Positions 34,852 to 43,796 of a stretch of DNA of 64,000 nucleotides are shown here, one piece after another (within the stretch, counting starts at the first letter, position 1; every line of letters begins with the position of its first letter). Origin of the DNA: Gammaproteobacteria bacterium UBA7803. GTDB taxonomy: Bacteria > Pseudomonadota > Gammaproteobacteria > Pseudomonadales > Azotimanducaceae. Where the stretch lies: contig DLCH01000017.1 of the NCBI GenBank assembly GCA_002480525.1, positions 1 through 64,000 of the forward strand, written 5' to 3'. A program made the translations under genes and the position numbers. The notes beneath the pieces were generated by a model that was not told where the DNA came from, did not search any database, and saw only the letters and a program-made list of their open reading frames with translations.

Positions 34852-35633
34852 TACTTGAAGTCTCCGTACATTCCCAGAGTCAGAATGAAGTCGATGGCCA
34901 GCACCATCACCGAGGACATCACCACGGTTCGCGTCGTCGCGAGGCCGATGCCCTCGGCGGTCGGTTCCGTGTCGTAACCCTGCCAGACGGCGATCCAGGT
35001 GACGACGAAGGCGAACACCAGAGACTTCAGCATGCCTTTGCCGACATCCTCCCACAGCTCCACCGTGTCCTGCATGCCGGCCCAGAAACCGCCCGGGTCG
35101 CTGCCGAGCCAGCTCACCGCCACCACGCTGCCGCCGTAGATGGCCACCACGTTGAAGATGGCGGTCAGCAGCGGCATGCACAGCAGGCCGGCCCAGAGCC
35201 GGGGGGCGACGATCCGATGCAGCGGGTCGACGCCCATCATCTCCATGCTGGAGAGCTGCTCGGTGCTCTTCATCAGGCCGATCTCGGCGGTGATCGCCGA
35301 GCCCGCCCGGCCGGCGAACAGCAGCGCCGTGACCACCGGTCCGAGTTCCCGCAGCAGCACCAGGGCCAGCCCCAGCCCGACGGCGTCCTCGGCGCCGAAT
35401 CGGGCGAGCTGAGTGTAGAACTGCAGCGCGATCACCGCGCCGATGCTGAAAGCCGACAGCACGATGATCACCAGCGACAGCACGCCGATGGTGTAGATCT
35501 GGCGAATCAGCAGCGGCAGATCGCCCCGGCGCGGCAGGCCGGCCATGGCCGTCAGCCACATGATCGTGGCGCTGCCGAGACTGCGAAGGCGCTCCAGGGA
35601 CGAGATGCCCAGCGCCCGGAGAAGTTCCGTCAC
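34851..35633 (-). CDS. mlaE: Mla ABC transporter permease MlaE
   Basis: MlaE is the membrane core of the MlaFEDB complex. The 260-residue protein has an amphipathic N-terminal interfacial helix, about five membrane helices, and the family stretch RELGPVVTALLFAGRAGSAITAEIGLMKSTEQLSSMEMMGVDP that contains the coupling helix. GTG start overlaps the mlaF stop (GTGA). Confidence 0.96.
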   Translation of the reverse strand: MTELLRALGISSLERLRSLGSATIMWLTAMAGLPRRGDLPLLIRQIYTIGVLSLVIIVLSAFSIGAVIALQFYTQLARFGAEDAVGLGLALVLLRELGPVVTALLFAGRAGSAITAEIGLMKSTEQLSSMEMMGVDPLHRIVAPRLWAGLLCMPLLTAIFNVVAIYGGSVVAVSWLGSDPGGFWAGMQDTVELWEDVGKGMLKSLVFAFVVTWIAVWQGYDTEPTAEGIGLATTRTVVMSSVMVLAIDFILTLGMYGDFK

Positions 35634-36439
35634 GGTGCAGCGTCCCCCAGCACGTCGTAGACCAGCTCGTCCGCCGGATAGTGGAACGGCACCGGCCCGT
35701 CCGGCGAGCCGTGCATGAACTGCTGGACCCAGGCCGACGCGTCACGGCGCAGCTCGTCCGGAGCCCCTTCGCCGATCACCTTGCCGTCGGAGATGATGTA
35801 GAGCTTGTCGGCGATGCTGGAGGTCTCGTGGATGTCGTGGGAGACGACCAGGTTGGTGGTGCCCAGCGACAGATTCAGATTCTTGATCAGCGAGACCAGC
35901 ACGCCCATGGAGATCGGATCCTGGCCGGTGAACGGCTCGTCGTACATCAGCAGGTCCGGATCCAGGGCGATGGCCCGGGCCAGCGCCACCCGCCGGGCCA
36001 TGCCGCCCGACAGCTCGCTGGGAAACAGGTCCCGGGCCCCGCGCAGGCCGACCGCGTTGAGCTTCATCAGCACCAGATCGCGGATCGTGTCCTCGGGCAG
36101 ATCCGTGTGCACGCGCAGAGGGAAGGCGACGTTCTCGTAGACCGAGAGGTCGGTGAACAGGGCCGAGGACTGGAACAGCATGCCCATGTCCTTGCGCAGC
36201 TCGAACAGCTCGTCCCGGGACAGCGAGCAGACGTCGTTGCCCGCCACCAGCACCTGCCCGGAATCCGGCCGGACCTGGCCGCCGATGATGCGCAGCAGGG
36301 TCGTCTTGCCGGTGCCGCTCGGCCCCATGATGCCGGTGATGCGCCCGCGCGGAATGTCCATCGACAGACCGTCGAAGATCTTCCGCTGCCCGCGGGAGAA
36401 ATGCAGATCCCGGATCTGGATGTAGGTGTCTTCGGTCAC
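35630..36439 (-). CDS. mlaF: Mla ABC transporter ATPase MlaF
   Basis: MlaF powers the Mla lipid transporter. The 269-residue protein, the same length as E. coli MlaF, has Walker A GPSGTGKTT, the signature LSGGMARRVALARAIA, Walker B DLLMYDEPFTGQDP and the H-loop VVSHDIHE. I chose GTG 36439 because it gives VTEDTYIQIRDLHFSRG and the family length; codons upstream to 36571 are not conserved. First gene of the mla-murA-his operon. Confidence 0.95.
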   Translation of the reverse strand: MTEDTYIQIRDLHFSRGQRKIFDGLSMDIPRGRITGIMGPSGTGKTTLLRIIGGQVRPDSGQVLVAGNDVCSLSRDELFELRKDMGMLFQSSALFTDLSVYENVAFPLRVHTDLPEDTIRDLVLMKLNAVGLRGARDLFPSELSGGMARRVALARAIALDPDLLMYDEPFTGQDPISMGVLVSLIKNLNLSLGTTNLVVSHDIHETSSIADKLYIISDGKVIGEGAPDELRRDASAWVQQFMHGSPDGPVPFHYPADELVYDVLGDAAP

Positions 36440-36532
36440 GGCCCGTCGCCTGGCTGGAAGCGGCGCAACTATATCATCGGCCCTGCCCGTGCGGACCGGC
36501 CGGGCCGTCAAACCCGTCGCAAATGCGCAAGC

Positions 36533-36574
36533 TTGTTGGCTGGGTCTACTTCCGTCTAAAGTGGGCGCCACTTT
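36533..36574 (+). promoter_or_regulatory. Putative yrbG-kdsC-lpt promoter with overlapping palindrome
   Basis: TTGTTG (36533-36538) and TCTAAA (36555-36560) are separated by 16 bases on the plus strand. An inverted repeat, AAAGTGG (36558-36564) and CCACTTT (36568-36574), covers the end of the -10 box and the expected start site, a typical operator position. The half-site AAAGTGG also occurs in the MraZ box array at 17884-17900. Binding by any protein is untested. Confidence 0.45.
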
Positions 36575-36607
36575 TCACCCGGAAGTCGCTTCGACCCTTC
36601 ACCGTCT

Positions 36608-37576
36608 ATGTGGGTTCCCCTCCTGGCGCTCATTCTCGGCTTCGTGACGCTCGTCTGGAGCGCCGACCGCTTCCTGTCCGGAGCCGCCAGCACGGCGACC
36701 CATCTCGGCGTCTCCAAGCTGCTGATCGGCCTCACGGTGGTCTCGCTGGGCACCTCCGCCCCCGAGATTCTGGTCGCTCTGGCCGCCGCCATCGACGGCA
36801 ACGCCCTGCTCGCGGTCGGCAATGCCATCGGCTCCAACATCGCCAACATCGGGCTGGTCCTCGGCATCACGGCCATGATCGCGCCACTGCCATTCTCCCA
36901 GGGCGTGCTGCGCACGGAACTGCCCTGGCTGCTGGGCGCCACCCTGCTGACCCTGGTGCTGCTGTTCGACCTGCAGCTTTCCAGGCTCGACGGCTTCCTG
37001 CTGTTCACCGCTCTGGGCTACGTCCTGTACCGGCTGGCGACCTATCAGGGCGGCAGCACGGAGGACGTCAACGACGCCCTGCAGGAAGAGCTCGAGGAAC
37101 TGCCCCAGCTCAGCCTCGGCCAGGCCGTGTTCTGGCTGGCCGTCGGTCTCGTGGTGCTGCTGGTGAGCGCGCAGATCCTGGTGTGGGCGGCGGTCGAGGT
37201 TGCGGAGTGGCTGGGCGTGAGTGAGCTGATCATCGGCCTGACCATCGTCGCCGTCGGCACCAGCCTGCCCGAGCTGGCCGCCACCGTGGGCGCCGCTCTC
37301 AAGGGCCACACCGACATCGCCATCGGCAACGTCGTCGGCTCCAACATTCTCAATCTCGTGGCCGTCCTGGCCGTGCCCGGCGTCGTCAGCGCGCCCGCGG
37401 TCGACATCGAAGTGCTGTGGCGCGACTGCGGCATGATGCTGGCCCTGACCCTGGCGCTGGCGCTGTTCGCCTATGCCATCGGCTCGAGACCGGTCATCAC
37501 CCGATTCGAGGGCGCGGTCATTCTGGCGGGATGGATCGGCTACAACCTGGTGCTGTTCCAGCAGGTCGAGCTATGA
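36608..37576 (+). CDS. yrbG: Calcium/sodium antiporter family protein YrbG
   Basis: An inner-membrane cation/Ca exchanger of the CaCA family. The 322-residue protein has about ten membrane segments in two inverted halves. Each half has its alpha-repeat: VVSLGTSAPEILVAL with GNAIGSNIANI in the first, and VAVGTSLPELAATV with GNVVGSNILNL in the second. It is the head gene of the LPS-export run; its stop overlaps the kdsC start. In E. coli kdsD follows; here it does not. Confidence 0.93.
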   Translation: MWVPLLALILGFVTLVWSADRFLSGAASTATHLGVSKLLIGLTVVSLGTSAPEILVALAAAIDGNALLAVGNAIGSNIANIGLVLGITAMIAPLPFSQGVLRTELPWLLGATLLTLVLLFDLQLSRLDGFLLFTALGYVLYRLATYQGGSTEDVNDALQEELEELPQLSLGQAVFWLAVGLVVLLVSAQILVWAAVEVAEWLGVSELIIGLTIVAVGTSLPELAATVGAALKGHTDIAIGNVVGSNILNLVAVLAVPGVVSAPAVDIEVLWRDCGMMLALTLALALFAYAIGSRPVITRFEGAVILAGWIGYNLVLFQQVEL

Positions 37577-38103
37577 GCGATTCCGGAGGTTTTCCCGCAC
37601 CGGTGCTGGAACGCGCCGCCCGCGTGGTGCTGGTCAGCTTCGACGTCGACGGGGTTCTCACCGACGGCCGGATCGTCTACAGCGAGCGCGGCGACGAGAT
37701 CAAGGCTTTCCACGTCCAGGACGGCAGCGCCATCAAGATGCTGCAGGCGGAGGGCGTGCAGTGTGCCATCATCACCGGGCGGACCTCGACCATCGTCGAG
37801 CGCCGGGCCGGCGAGCTGGGCGTGGCCCACGTGCATCAGGGTGTCGAGGACAAGGCGAGCGTGCTCGAGGCGCTGCTCGCCCGACTGGGGATCGACGCCG
37901 ACCGGGCCGCCCATGTCGGGGACGATCTGCCGGACCTGCCGGCCTTCGCCGCGGTGGGGCTCGCCATCGGCGTGCCCAACGGACATCCGGCAGCGCTGGC
38001 CCGCACCCACTATGTCACCCGCACTGCCGGCGGCCAGGGCGTGGCCCGCGAGGTCTGCGAGCTGGTGCTGCGCGCCCGCGGCCGCTGGAGCTACGGCCCG
38101 TGA
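37573..38103 (+). CDS. kdsC: 3-deoxy-D-manno-octulosonate 8-phosphate phosphatase
   Basis: KdsC dephosphorylates Kdo-8-phosphate during Kdo synthesis. The 176-residue HAD-family protein has the nucleophile motif FDVDGVLTDGRIVY, the Ser/Thr motif IITGRTS and the acidic motif HVGDDLPDLP. The start ATG overlaps the yrbG stop. The isomerase gene kdsD normally found just upstream is missing. Confidence 0.95.
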   Translation: MSDSGGFPAPVLERAARVVLVSFDVDGVLTDGRIVYSERGDEIKAFHVQDGSAIKMLQAEGVQCAIITGRTSTIVERRAGELGVAHVHQGVEDKASVLEALLARLGIDADRAAHVGDDLPDLPAFAAVGLAIGVPNGHPAALARTHYVTRTAGGQGVAREVCELVLRARGRWSYGP

Positions 38104-38753
38104 GCGACCTGCCCGCCGCCGCGGACCCGGGGGCTGCCTCGCCCCGGGGAAGACGCCTGCGGCGCAGCGTGTTCATGGTGGTGCTGGGGCTCGTCGCGGC
38201 CGGCACCGCGCTGTTCGTGATGGACCGTCGCAGCACGCCGCCGCTGCCCGGCGAAGCAGCGGGACCGTCGGGCCGGCCCGACTTCTATATGGAAGGCGCG
38301 GTGGTCGATCAGTACCGTCCCGACGGCACTCTGGAGTACCGGCTGACCTCCGACGACATCCGCCATTTCAGCGAGCAGGCACTGACCCGGCTGCAGCGGC
38401 CCGCGCTGACTTTGTACCGCCCGGGTGGCCGGCCCTGGGACGCCCGGGCCCGGGAAGGCGATCTGCGCAGGCCGCCGCGGGGCGCCCCGGAAGAGGAACT
38501 CGAGCTGCGCGACGACGTGGTCCTCGAGCAGGATCGCGGTGACGGCGGCTTTCTGCGCCTGACCACCTCCCGCCTGAAGATCTACCCCGGTCGTCAATAC
38601 GCCGAGAGCGACCGAGATGTTATGATCGACAGCCACGTAGGCCGGACCACGGCAACGGGTCTGGAAGGTGATTTACAGCTTGGATTGCTCACGTTTCACT
38701 CCTCCGGCAACGAGCCCGTCCACACGGTGCTCCAACCGCAGCAGTTCAAATAG
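38100..38753 (+). CDS. lptC: LPS export protein LptC
   Basis: LptC links the LptB2FG extractor to LptA in the periplasmic LPS bridge. The 217-residue protein has a cytoplasmic tail, one membrane helix (about 23-40) and the LptC beta-jellyroll (DFYMEGAVVDQYRPDGTLEYRL, HYP-like KIYPGRQYAESDRDVMI). GTG start overlaps the kdsC stop. Its 3' end overlaps the lptA start region by up to 86 bases. Confidence 0.93.
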   Translation: MSDLPAAADPGAASPRGRRLRRSVFMVVLGLVAAGTALFVMDRRSTPPLPGEAAGPSGRPDFYMEGAVVDQYRPDGTLEYRLTSDDIRHFSEQALTRLQRPALTLYRPGGRPWDARAREGDLRRPPRGAPEEELELRDDVVLEQDRGDGGFLRLTTSRLKIYPGRQYAESDRDVMIDSHVGRTTATGLEGDLQLGLLTFHSSGNEPVHTVLQPQQFK

Positions 38754-39249
38754 CCGCGCCGGCCGGGGCCTCGCGGTCCTGTGCCTCGCGCTGCTGCTGG
38801 CGCCGACCGTGCGCGCCCTTCCCGAGGATGCCGACCAGCCCATTCACATCCAGGCCGAGCGCGCCGAGCTCGACCAGAATGCGGGCAAAGTCGTCTACCG
38901 CGGCTCCGTCGAAGCCCAGCAGGGCACCATGCGGGTCACCGCCGACGAGATGACCGTGGAGTACGAGGACCAGAAGGTAGTGCGGATCACCGCCACCGGC
39001 ACCCCGGCGCGCTACCGGCAGCAGCTCGAGTCCGATCAGGGCGAGGTCCGGGCCCGGGCACGCACCATCGTCTACCACACCCGGGAGGAGCGCGTGCACC
39101 TGGCACGGGACGCGTTCCTGGAGCAGGGCGGCAACGAGATCACCGGCGAGCTCATCGACTACGACATCGTGGCAGGCAAGGTGAACGCGGAATCCGGGGA
39201 CACGGGTCCCGTGCGGGTCATCGTGCAGCCCGCGGCGCGCGACCAGTAG
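38668..39249 (+). CDS. lptA: LPS transport periplasmic protein LptA
   Basis: LptA polymerises into the periplasmic bridge carrying LPS. The up to 193-residue protein has a signal with cleavage near VRA-LPED (about residue 50) and the OstA-like domain ([36 protein letters not shown]). No ATG fits. GTG 38668 or TTG 38680 (AAGGTGA eight bases upstream) are the only candidates before the signal peptide, so the gene must start inside lptC and has an unusually long polar n-region. Confidence 0.9.
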   Translation: MIYSLDCSRFTPPATSPSTRCSNRSSSNSRAGRGLAVLCLALLLAPTVRALPEDADQPIHIQAERAELDQNAGKVVYRGSVEAQQGTMRVTADEMTVEYEDQKVVRITATGTPARYRQQLESDQGEVRARARTIVYHTREERVHLARDAFLEQGGNEITGELIDYDIVAGKVNAESGDTGPVRVIVQPAARDQ

Positions 39250-39257
39250 CCTCCGCA

Positions 39258-39983
39258 ATGCCCACCCTGTCTGCCGAGGCGCTGCGCAAGGCCTACCGGA
39301 CCAAGGTCGCGGTGGAAGACGTCAGCCTCAAGGTATCCGCCGGCGAGATCGTCGGCCTGCTCGGTCCCAACGGCGCCGGCAAAACCACGACGTTCTACAT
39401 GATCGTCGGCCTCATCAAGGCGGATGCCGGCAGGATCGAGCTGGACGGCCGGGATCTCACCCGGGCGCCCATGCACCTTCGGGCTCAGGCCGGCATCGGC
39501 TATCTGCCCCAGGAAGCGAGCGTGTTCCGCAAGCTCAGCACGGAGAACAACATCAAAGCCGTGCTCGAGCTGCGCGCCGACCTCGACCGTTCCGGCCGTC
39601 AGGCGATGCTGGAATCACTGCTCGACGAGTTTCATCTCCAGGGCGTGCGCCAGACCGACGGCGAGCGTCTGTCCGGCGGCGAGCGGCGCCGGCTCGAGAT
39701 CGCCAGGGCGCTGGCGACGGAGCCGGCTTTCATGCTGCTCGACGAACCCTTCGCCGGCGTGGATCCGATCTCCGTTTCCGACATCAAGACCGAAATCCGC
39801 GCCCTCGCGAGGCGCGGCATCGGCGTGCTGATCACCGATCACAACGTCCGCGACACCCTCGACATCTGTGACCGGGCCTACATCGTCAATGCCGGCCACA
39901 TCATTGCAGATGGCGCCCCGGACGCCATACTTGCGGATCAGACCGTTCGCAGCGTCTACCTCGGCGAAGGCTTCAGGCTGTGA
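39258..39983 (+). CDS. lptB: LPS export ABC transporter ATPase LptB
   Basis: LptB drives LPS extraction from the inner membrane. The 241-residue protein equals the E. coli length and has Walker [11 protein letters not shown]-loop LPQEASVF, signature [16 protein letters not shown], Walker [14 protein letters not shown] and the H-loop ITDHNVRD. It starts eight bases after the lptA stop and is followed by rpoN after a 109-base gap. Confidence 0.97.
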   Translation: MPTLSAEALRKAYRTKVAVEDVSLKVSAGEIVGLLGPNGAGKTTTFYMIVGLIKADAGRIELDGRDLTRAPMHLRAQAGIGYLPQEASVFRKLSTENNIKAVLELRADLDRSGRQAMLESLLDEFHLQGVRQTDGERLSGGERRRLEIARALATEPAFMLLDEPFAGVDPISVSDIKTEIRALARRGIGVLITDHNVRDTLDICDRAYIVNAGHIIADGAPDAILADQTVRSVYLGEGFRL

Positions 39984-40092
39984 GCGATCGGAGACCACAC
40001 GAGCCGGATCGCGTGACGAGCACGCACCCAGGAAGGAGCCGACCAGCAGGCGCCGGCCAGCGCCGGACCCCGCGGATACCGACCCACGCAGC

Positions 40093-41715
40093 ATGAAGCA
40101 GACGCTCTCCCTCAAGCTGGGCCAACAGCTCACCATGACGCCGCAGCTGCAGCAGGCCATCCGTCTGCTGCAGCTCTCGAGCCTGGACCTGCAGCAGGAG
40201 ATCCAGGAGGCGCTGGAGTCGAACCCGATGCTCGAGCTCGAAGAAGAGTCCGGCGATCAGGCGGACGACGCCGGCGAGGATGGTCCGGCAGGCGAGGACG
40301 GGGACCGGGACGCGGACTACGACTACGAGTCCGACGACTCCGGAGACGCCGACTACGACGACACGGACTACGACGCAGCCGAGGACGGGCGGGACGAGTA
40401 CAACGGCGACGCCGACGCCGCGGACTACCAGGCGGCATCGGCCGACGATGCCCCGGAAGGGCCGGGCGACGGCGCCGACGGCGAAGACTGGGACACCCCG
40501 ATTCCCGACGACCTGCCCGTCGACACCCAGTGGGACGACATCTATCAGGGCGCCTCGACGAGCGCCGGCCCGGCGCCCGAGGACGACTGGGACCTCGACG
40601 CCCGCAACAGCGCGGCGGAGAGCCTCCAGGATCACCTGACCTGGCAGCTCAACCTCACGCCGATGTCCGACCTCGACCGGATGATCGCCGTCGCCATCAT
40701 CGACGCGATCGGTCCGGACGGCATGCTCACGGTCCCCATCGAGGACATCGTCGACAGCCTGGGCCCGTTCGAGGAGGACGAGGAGCCTGTGGAGCTCGAC
40801 GAAGTCGTCGCCGTGCTCAAGCGCATCCAGCAGTTCGATCCCACCGGCGTCGCCGCCCGGGATCTGGCCGAATGCCTGAGCCTCCAGCTCCGCCAGCTTC
40901 CTCAGGACACGCCCTGGCTGGCAGAGGCCCGCAGCCTGGTCGAGCAGCACCTGGACCTGCTGGGAAACCGGGACTTCGCCGCCCTGAAACGCAAGCTGAA
41001 GGTCTCCGAGGGCGAGCTCACCGAGATCATTCAGCTCATCCAGTCACTGAACCCGCGGCCGGGGTCGAGCATCGCGCCCGAGGCCCCCGAGTACATCGTG
41101 CCGGACGTGCTGGTCACTCGCCGCAGCGGCCGCTGGCACGTGGAGCTGAACGCCGAGGCGACACCGCGGCTGCGCATCAACGACACCTACGCCAGCCTGG
41201 TGAAACGGGCGGACAACAGCACGGACAATGCCTTCCTGCGGGACAACCTGCAGGAGGCGCGGTGGTTCCTGAAGAGCCTGCAGAGCCGCAACGAGACCCT
41301 GCTGAAGGTGGCGACCAAGATCGTCGAGCACCAGCGGGGCTTCCTCGAGTACGGCGAGGAAGCCATGAAGCCCCTGGTGCTGCACGACATCGCCGAGGCG
41401 GTGGACATGCACGAATCGACCATTTCCCGGGTGACCAACCGCAAGTACATGCACACGCCCCGGGGCATTTTCGAGCTCAAGTACTTCTTTTCGAGCCACG
41501 TCTCTACCAGTTCCGGCGGCGAAGTGTCCAGTACGGCCATTCGCGCATTGATCAAGAAGCTCACGGCGGAGGAGAATCCCCGCAAGCCGTTGAGCGACAA
41601 CAAAATCGCGGCAATACTGGCGGAGCAGAACATCAACGTCGCGCGACGTACGGTGGCCAAGTACCGGGAGTCCCTGGCGATTCCCCCCTCGAACGAGAGA
41701 AAGCGCCTGGTCTGA
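40093..41715 (+). CDS. rpoN: RNA polymerase sigma-54 factor with long acidic region II
   Basis: RpoN directs transcription of enhancer-dependent promoters. The 540-residue protein has region I (residues 1-50, Gln/Leu-rich), an expanded region II at about 52-169 that is almost purely Asp/Glu with Tyr, Gly and Ala, the core-binding domain, the helix-turn-helix ([30 protein letters not shown]) and the RpoN box [10 protein letters not shown] near the end. E. coli RpoN is about 60 residues shorter, mainly in region II. ATG 40093 begins [20 protein letters not shown]; upstream codons were rejected. Confidence 0.97.
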   Translation: MKQTLSLKLGQQLTMTPQLQQAIRLLQLSSLDLQQEIQEALESNPMLELEEESGDQADDAGEDGPAGEDGDRDADYDYESDDSGDADYDDTDYDAAEDGRDEYNGDADAADYQAASADDAPEGPGDGADGEDWDTPIPDDLPVDTQWDDIYQGASTSAGPAPEDDWDLDARNSAAESLQDHLTWQLNLTPMSDLDRMIAVAIIDAIGPDGMLTVPIEDIVDSLGPFEEDEEPVELDEVVAVLKRIQQFDPTGVAARDLAECLSLQLRQLPQDTPWLAEARSLVEQHLDLLGNRDFAALKRKLKVSEGELTEIIQLIQSLNPRPGSSIAPEAPEYIVPDVLVTRRSGRWHVELNAEATPRLRINDTYASLVKRADNSTDNAFLRDNLQEARWFLKSLQSRNETLLKVATKIVEHQRGFLEYGEEAMKPLVLHDIAEAVDMHESTISRVTNRKYMHTPRGIFELKYFFSSHVSTSSGGEVSSTAIRALIKKLTAEENPRKPLSDNKIAAILAEQNINVARRTVAKYRESLAIPPSNERKRLV

Positions 41716-41744
41716 AGTCGCGCGGCATCACTCAGGAGGTATCC

Positions 41745-42044
41745 ATGCAGCTCAGCATCTCCGGCCATCACGTGGACGTCACCGACGCCCTCAAGAGCTA
41801 CGTCGAAGACAAGCTGTCCAAGCTCGAGCGCCATTTCGACCAGATCACCAACGTGCACGTGGTGCTGTCCGTGGAGAAGGTCAAGCAGCGCGCCGAAGCC
41901 ACCATCCACGTGAGCGGTGCGGAACTGTTCGCCGACGCCGATTCCGACGACATGTACGCTGCCATCGACGCCCTGACCGACAAGCTCGACCGGCAGATCC
42001 TCAAGCACAAGGAGAAGCTGGTGGAGCGCCACCACGGCCGTTGA
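41745..42044 (+). CDS. hpf: Ribosome hibernation promoting factor
   Basis: HPF binds the 30S decoding centre and promotes inactive 100S dimers. The 99-residue short-type protein (MQLSISGHHVDVTDALKSYVEDKLSKLERHF) lacks the long C-terminal domain. It is preceded by an excellent ribosome-binding site, CAGGAGG, six bases before ATG. It follows rpoN by 29 bases, the standard order in gammaproteobacteria. Confidence 0.96.
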   Translation: MQLSISGHHVDVTDALKSYVEDKLSKLERHFDQITNVHVVLSVEKVKQRAEATIHVSGAELFADADSDDMYAAIDALTDKLDRQILKHKEKLVERHHGR

Positions 42045-42066
42045 GCGCGTCACCGCAGTAGCCGAC

Positions 42067-42534
42067 ATGTTCGACATCACCCGCATACTCGACCCGACGA
42101 CGACCTGCGCCGACGTCGACGCCCAGTCCCGCAAGCGCGCCATCGAGATCGCCAGCGACCTGCTGGCCGACCGGCATCCGGATCTGTCGGCCCGCTCCCT
42201 GTTCGACGAGCTGATGAACCGGGAACGCCTCGGCAGCACGGCCCTCGGCGAGGGGGTCGCCATTCCCCACTGCCGCACCGAGTGCGAGCGGATTCACGGC
42301 GCCCTGCTGCACCTCGCCCGGCCGGTCGACTACGACGCCCCCGACGGCGGCGGCGTCGACCTGCTGTTCGTGCTGGTCGTGCCGCCGGACGAGTCGAACA
42401 CCCATCTCGAGGTGCTGGCGGCCCTCGCCCGGCTGTTCCAGGACGCCGACAACCGGGCCGCGCTGCGCCACCAGAAGTCGGACCGGGATCTCTATGACAA
42501 GCTGGTGGGACTGGTGAGCAGCCAGGCGGCATGA
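42067..42534 (+). CDS. ptsN: Nitrogen-regulatory PTS EIIA component
   Basis: PtsN (EIIA-Ntr) is the terminal phosphoacceptor of the regulatory PTS. The 155-residue protein has the phosphorylatable H68 in GEGVAIPHCR and the EIIA mannitol-type fold. It overlaps rapZ by four bases. With npr nearby it forms the rpoN-linked PTS-Ntr set; ptsP is not in the window. Confidence 0.95.
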   Translation: MFDITRILDPTTTCADVDAQSRKRAIEIASDLLADRHPDLSARSLFDELMNRERLGSTALGEGVAIPHCRTECERIHGALLHLARPVDYDAPDGGGVDLLFVLVVPPDESNTHLEVLAALARLFQDADNRAALRHQKSDRDLYDKLVGLVSSQAA

Positions 42535-43385
42535 GGCTGGTCATCATCAGCGGGCGTTCGGGCTCCGGCAAGACCACGGCCCTGCGCGCGCTGGAGGACG
42601 CCGGCTACAACTGCATCGACAATTTCCCGGTCAACCTGCTGCAGTCCCTGGTGCACGACGCGCTGCGCGACCCGGCCCAGCGCAACACCAACGTGGCGGT
42701 GTGCATCGACGCCCGCAGCCGCGACCTGGAACGCTTTCCGGAGCTGCTGCTGGCACTGGACCGGCTCGCCCTCGACGCCCAGGTGATCTATCTCGACGCG
42801 CTGTCGGCGACACTGGTGAAGCGGTTCAGCGAGACCCGGCGCCGACACCCGCTGACCAACCCGCGCACCGACCTGCTGCAGGCCATCGAGGCCGAGCGCG
42901 AGGTGCTGGAGAGCATCGCCGACGTCGCCGATCTGACCATCGACACCACCAACCTGCGGGGCCGGGAGCTGACGGACCTGATCTCGGCCCGGGTGGTCGG
43001 CGCGGCGCCCTCGGGACTGTCGCTGCTGTTCCGCTCTTTCGGCTACAAGTTCGGCGTGCCCGTGGATGCCGACCTGGTGTTCGACATCCGCTGCCTGCCC
43101 AACCCCTACTGGATCACCGAGCTGCGGCCGCTCACCGGCCTGGACGCCCCGGTGCAGGCCTACCTGGAAGCCGACGAGCAGGTTCAGGCCATGCGCCGCG
43201 ACCTGTGCGACTTCCTGGAAACCTGGCTGCCCCGGTTCGAGCGGGACCACCGGGCCTACATGACGGTTGCCTTGGGGTGCACGGGCGGGCAGCATCGCAG
43301 CGTTTACATGGCCGAGACCCTCGGCCGCCTGTTCGCCGGACGCTTCGCCGGCGTGCTGGTGCGGCACAGGGAACTCGAGCGATAG
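42531..43385 (+). CDS. rapZ: RNase adapter RapZ (P-loop NTPase)
   Basis: RapZ binds GlmZ-type small RNAs and directs RNase E, controlling amino-sugar supply. The 284-residue protein has Walker A GRSGSGKTTALRAL (8-15), FSETRRRHPL, and the C-terminal domain with GPCGLSLLFRSFGYKFGVP-like and VALGCTGGQHRSVYMAE segments. The basic tail is short. A REPIN-like pair separates it from npr. Confidence 0.96.
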   Translation: MRLVIISGRSGSGKTTALRALEDAGYNCIDNFPVNLLQSLVHDALRDPAQRNTNVAVCIDARSRDLERFPELLLALDRLALDAQVIYLDALSATLVKRFSETRRRHPLTNPRTDLLQAIEAEREVLESIADVADLTIDTTNLRGRELTDLISARVVGAAPSGLSLLFRSFGYKFGVPVDADLVFDIRCLPNPYWITELRPLTGLDAPVQAYLEADEQVQAMRRDLCDFLETWLPRFERDHRAYMTVALGCTGGQHRSVYMAETLGRLFAGRFAGVLVRHRELER

Positions 43386-43396
43386 CCCGGATCAAC

Positions 43397-43469
43397 GTAG
43401 GAGCGGCCTCCCGGCCGCGATCTCCAGGCCAGGCAGCCCAGCCGTTCGCGGCCGGGAGGCCGCTCCTAC
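43397..43469. repeat. REPIN-like inverted pair (locus 4)
   Basis: A tight pair of common-form elements at 43397-43421 and about 43445-43469 lies between rapZ and npr, inside a plus-strand operon. Each arm can fold alone and the two can pair over about 25 bases, making a strong intercistronic mRNA hairpin. Confidence 0.87.
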
Positions 43470-43510
43470 GTCGACCAGGGCCGCGACGACCGGATACAAG
43501 GAACGCTTCA

Positions 43511-43780
43511 TTGCCCCAGACCTCCCTCAATCTCGTCAACCCTCTCGGCCTGCACGCCCGGGCGGCCAGCAAGTTCGTGAATCTGGCCAAGACCTTCGAA
43601 AGCGACGTGCAGCTCGGCAAGGGCGACACCGACGCCGACGGCAAGAGCATCATGAGCGTCATGCTGCTGGCGGCGCCGGTGGGCAGCGAGGTGCGGCTGA
43701 GCGTCACCGGCCCCGACGAGGACGAGGCGTTCGCGGCGCTCAAGGACCTCATCGAGCAGGGCTTCGGCGAGCTCGACTGA
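43511..43780 (+). CDS. ptsO: Phosphocarrier protein NPr (HPr family)
   Basis: NPr carries phosphate from EI-Ntr to PtsN. The 89-residue protein has the active H15 in NPLGLHARAA and the S46 region GKSIMSVM. TTG 43511 is the only suitable start, with AAGGA eight bases upstream; the open frame beyond it crosses rapZ. Location after ptsN-rapZ identifies it as the nitrogen-branch HPr. Confidence 0.92.
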   Translation: MPQTSLNLVNPLGLHARAASKFVNLAKTFESDVQLGKGDTDADGKSIMSVMLLAAPVGSEVRLSVTGPDEDEAFAALKDLIEQGFGELD

Positions 43781-43796
43781 GCCGCGGCGGCAGACC

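Noticed and set aside
39868..40092. N-terminal extension of RpoN from an upstream in-frame ATG
   Set aside because: The extension is antisense-like in composition, overlaps the end of lptB, and ATG 40093 gives the exact conserved start of sigma-54.
43511..43780. HPr as part of a sugar-uptake PTS
   Set aside because: It sits with rpoN, ptsN and rapZ, and no sugar permease or sugar-specific EII gene is nearby, so the nitrogen PTS assignment is better.
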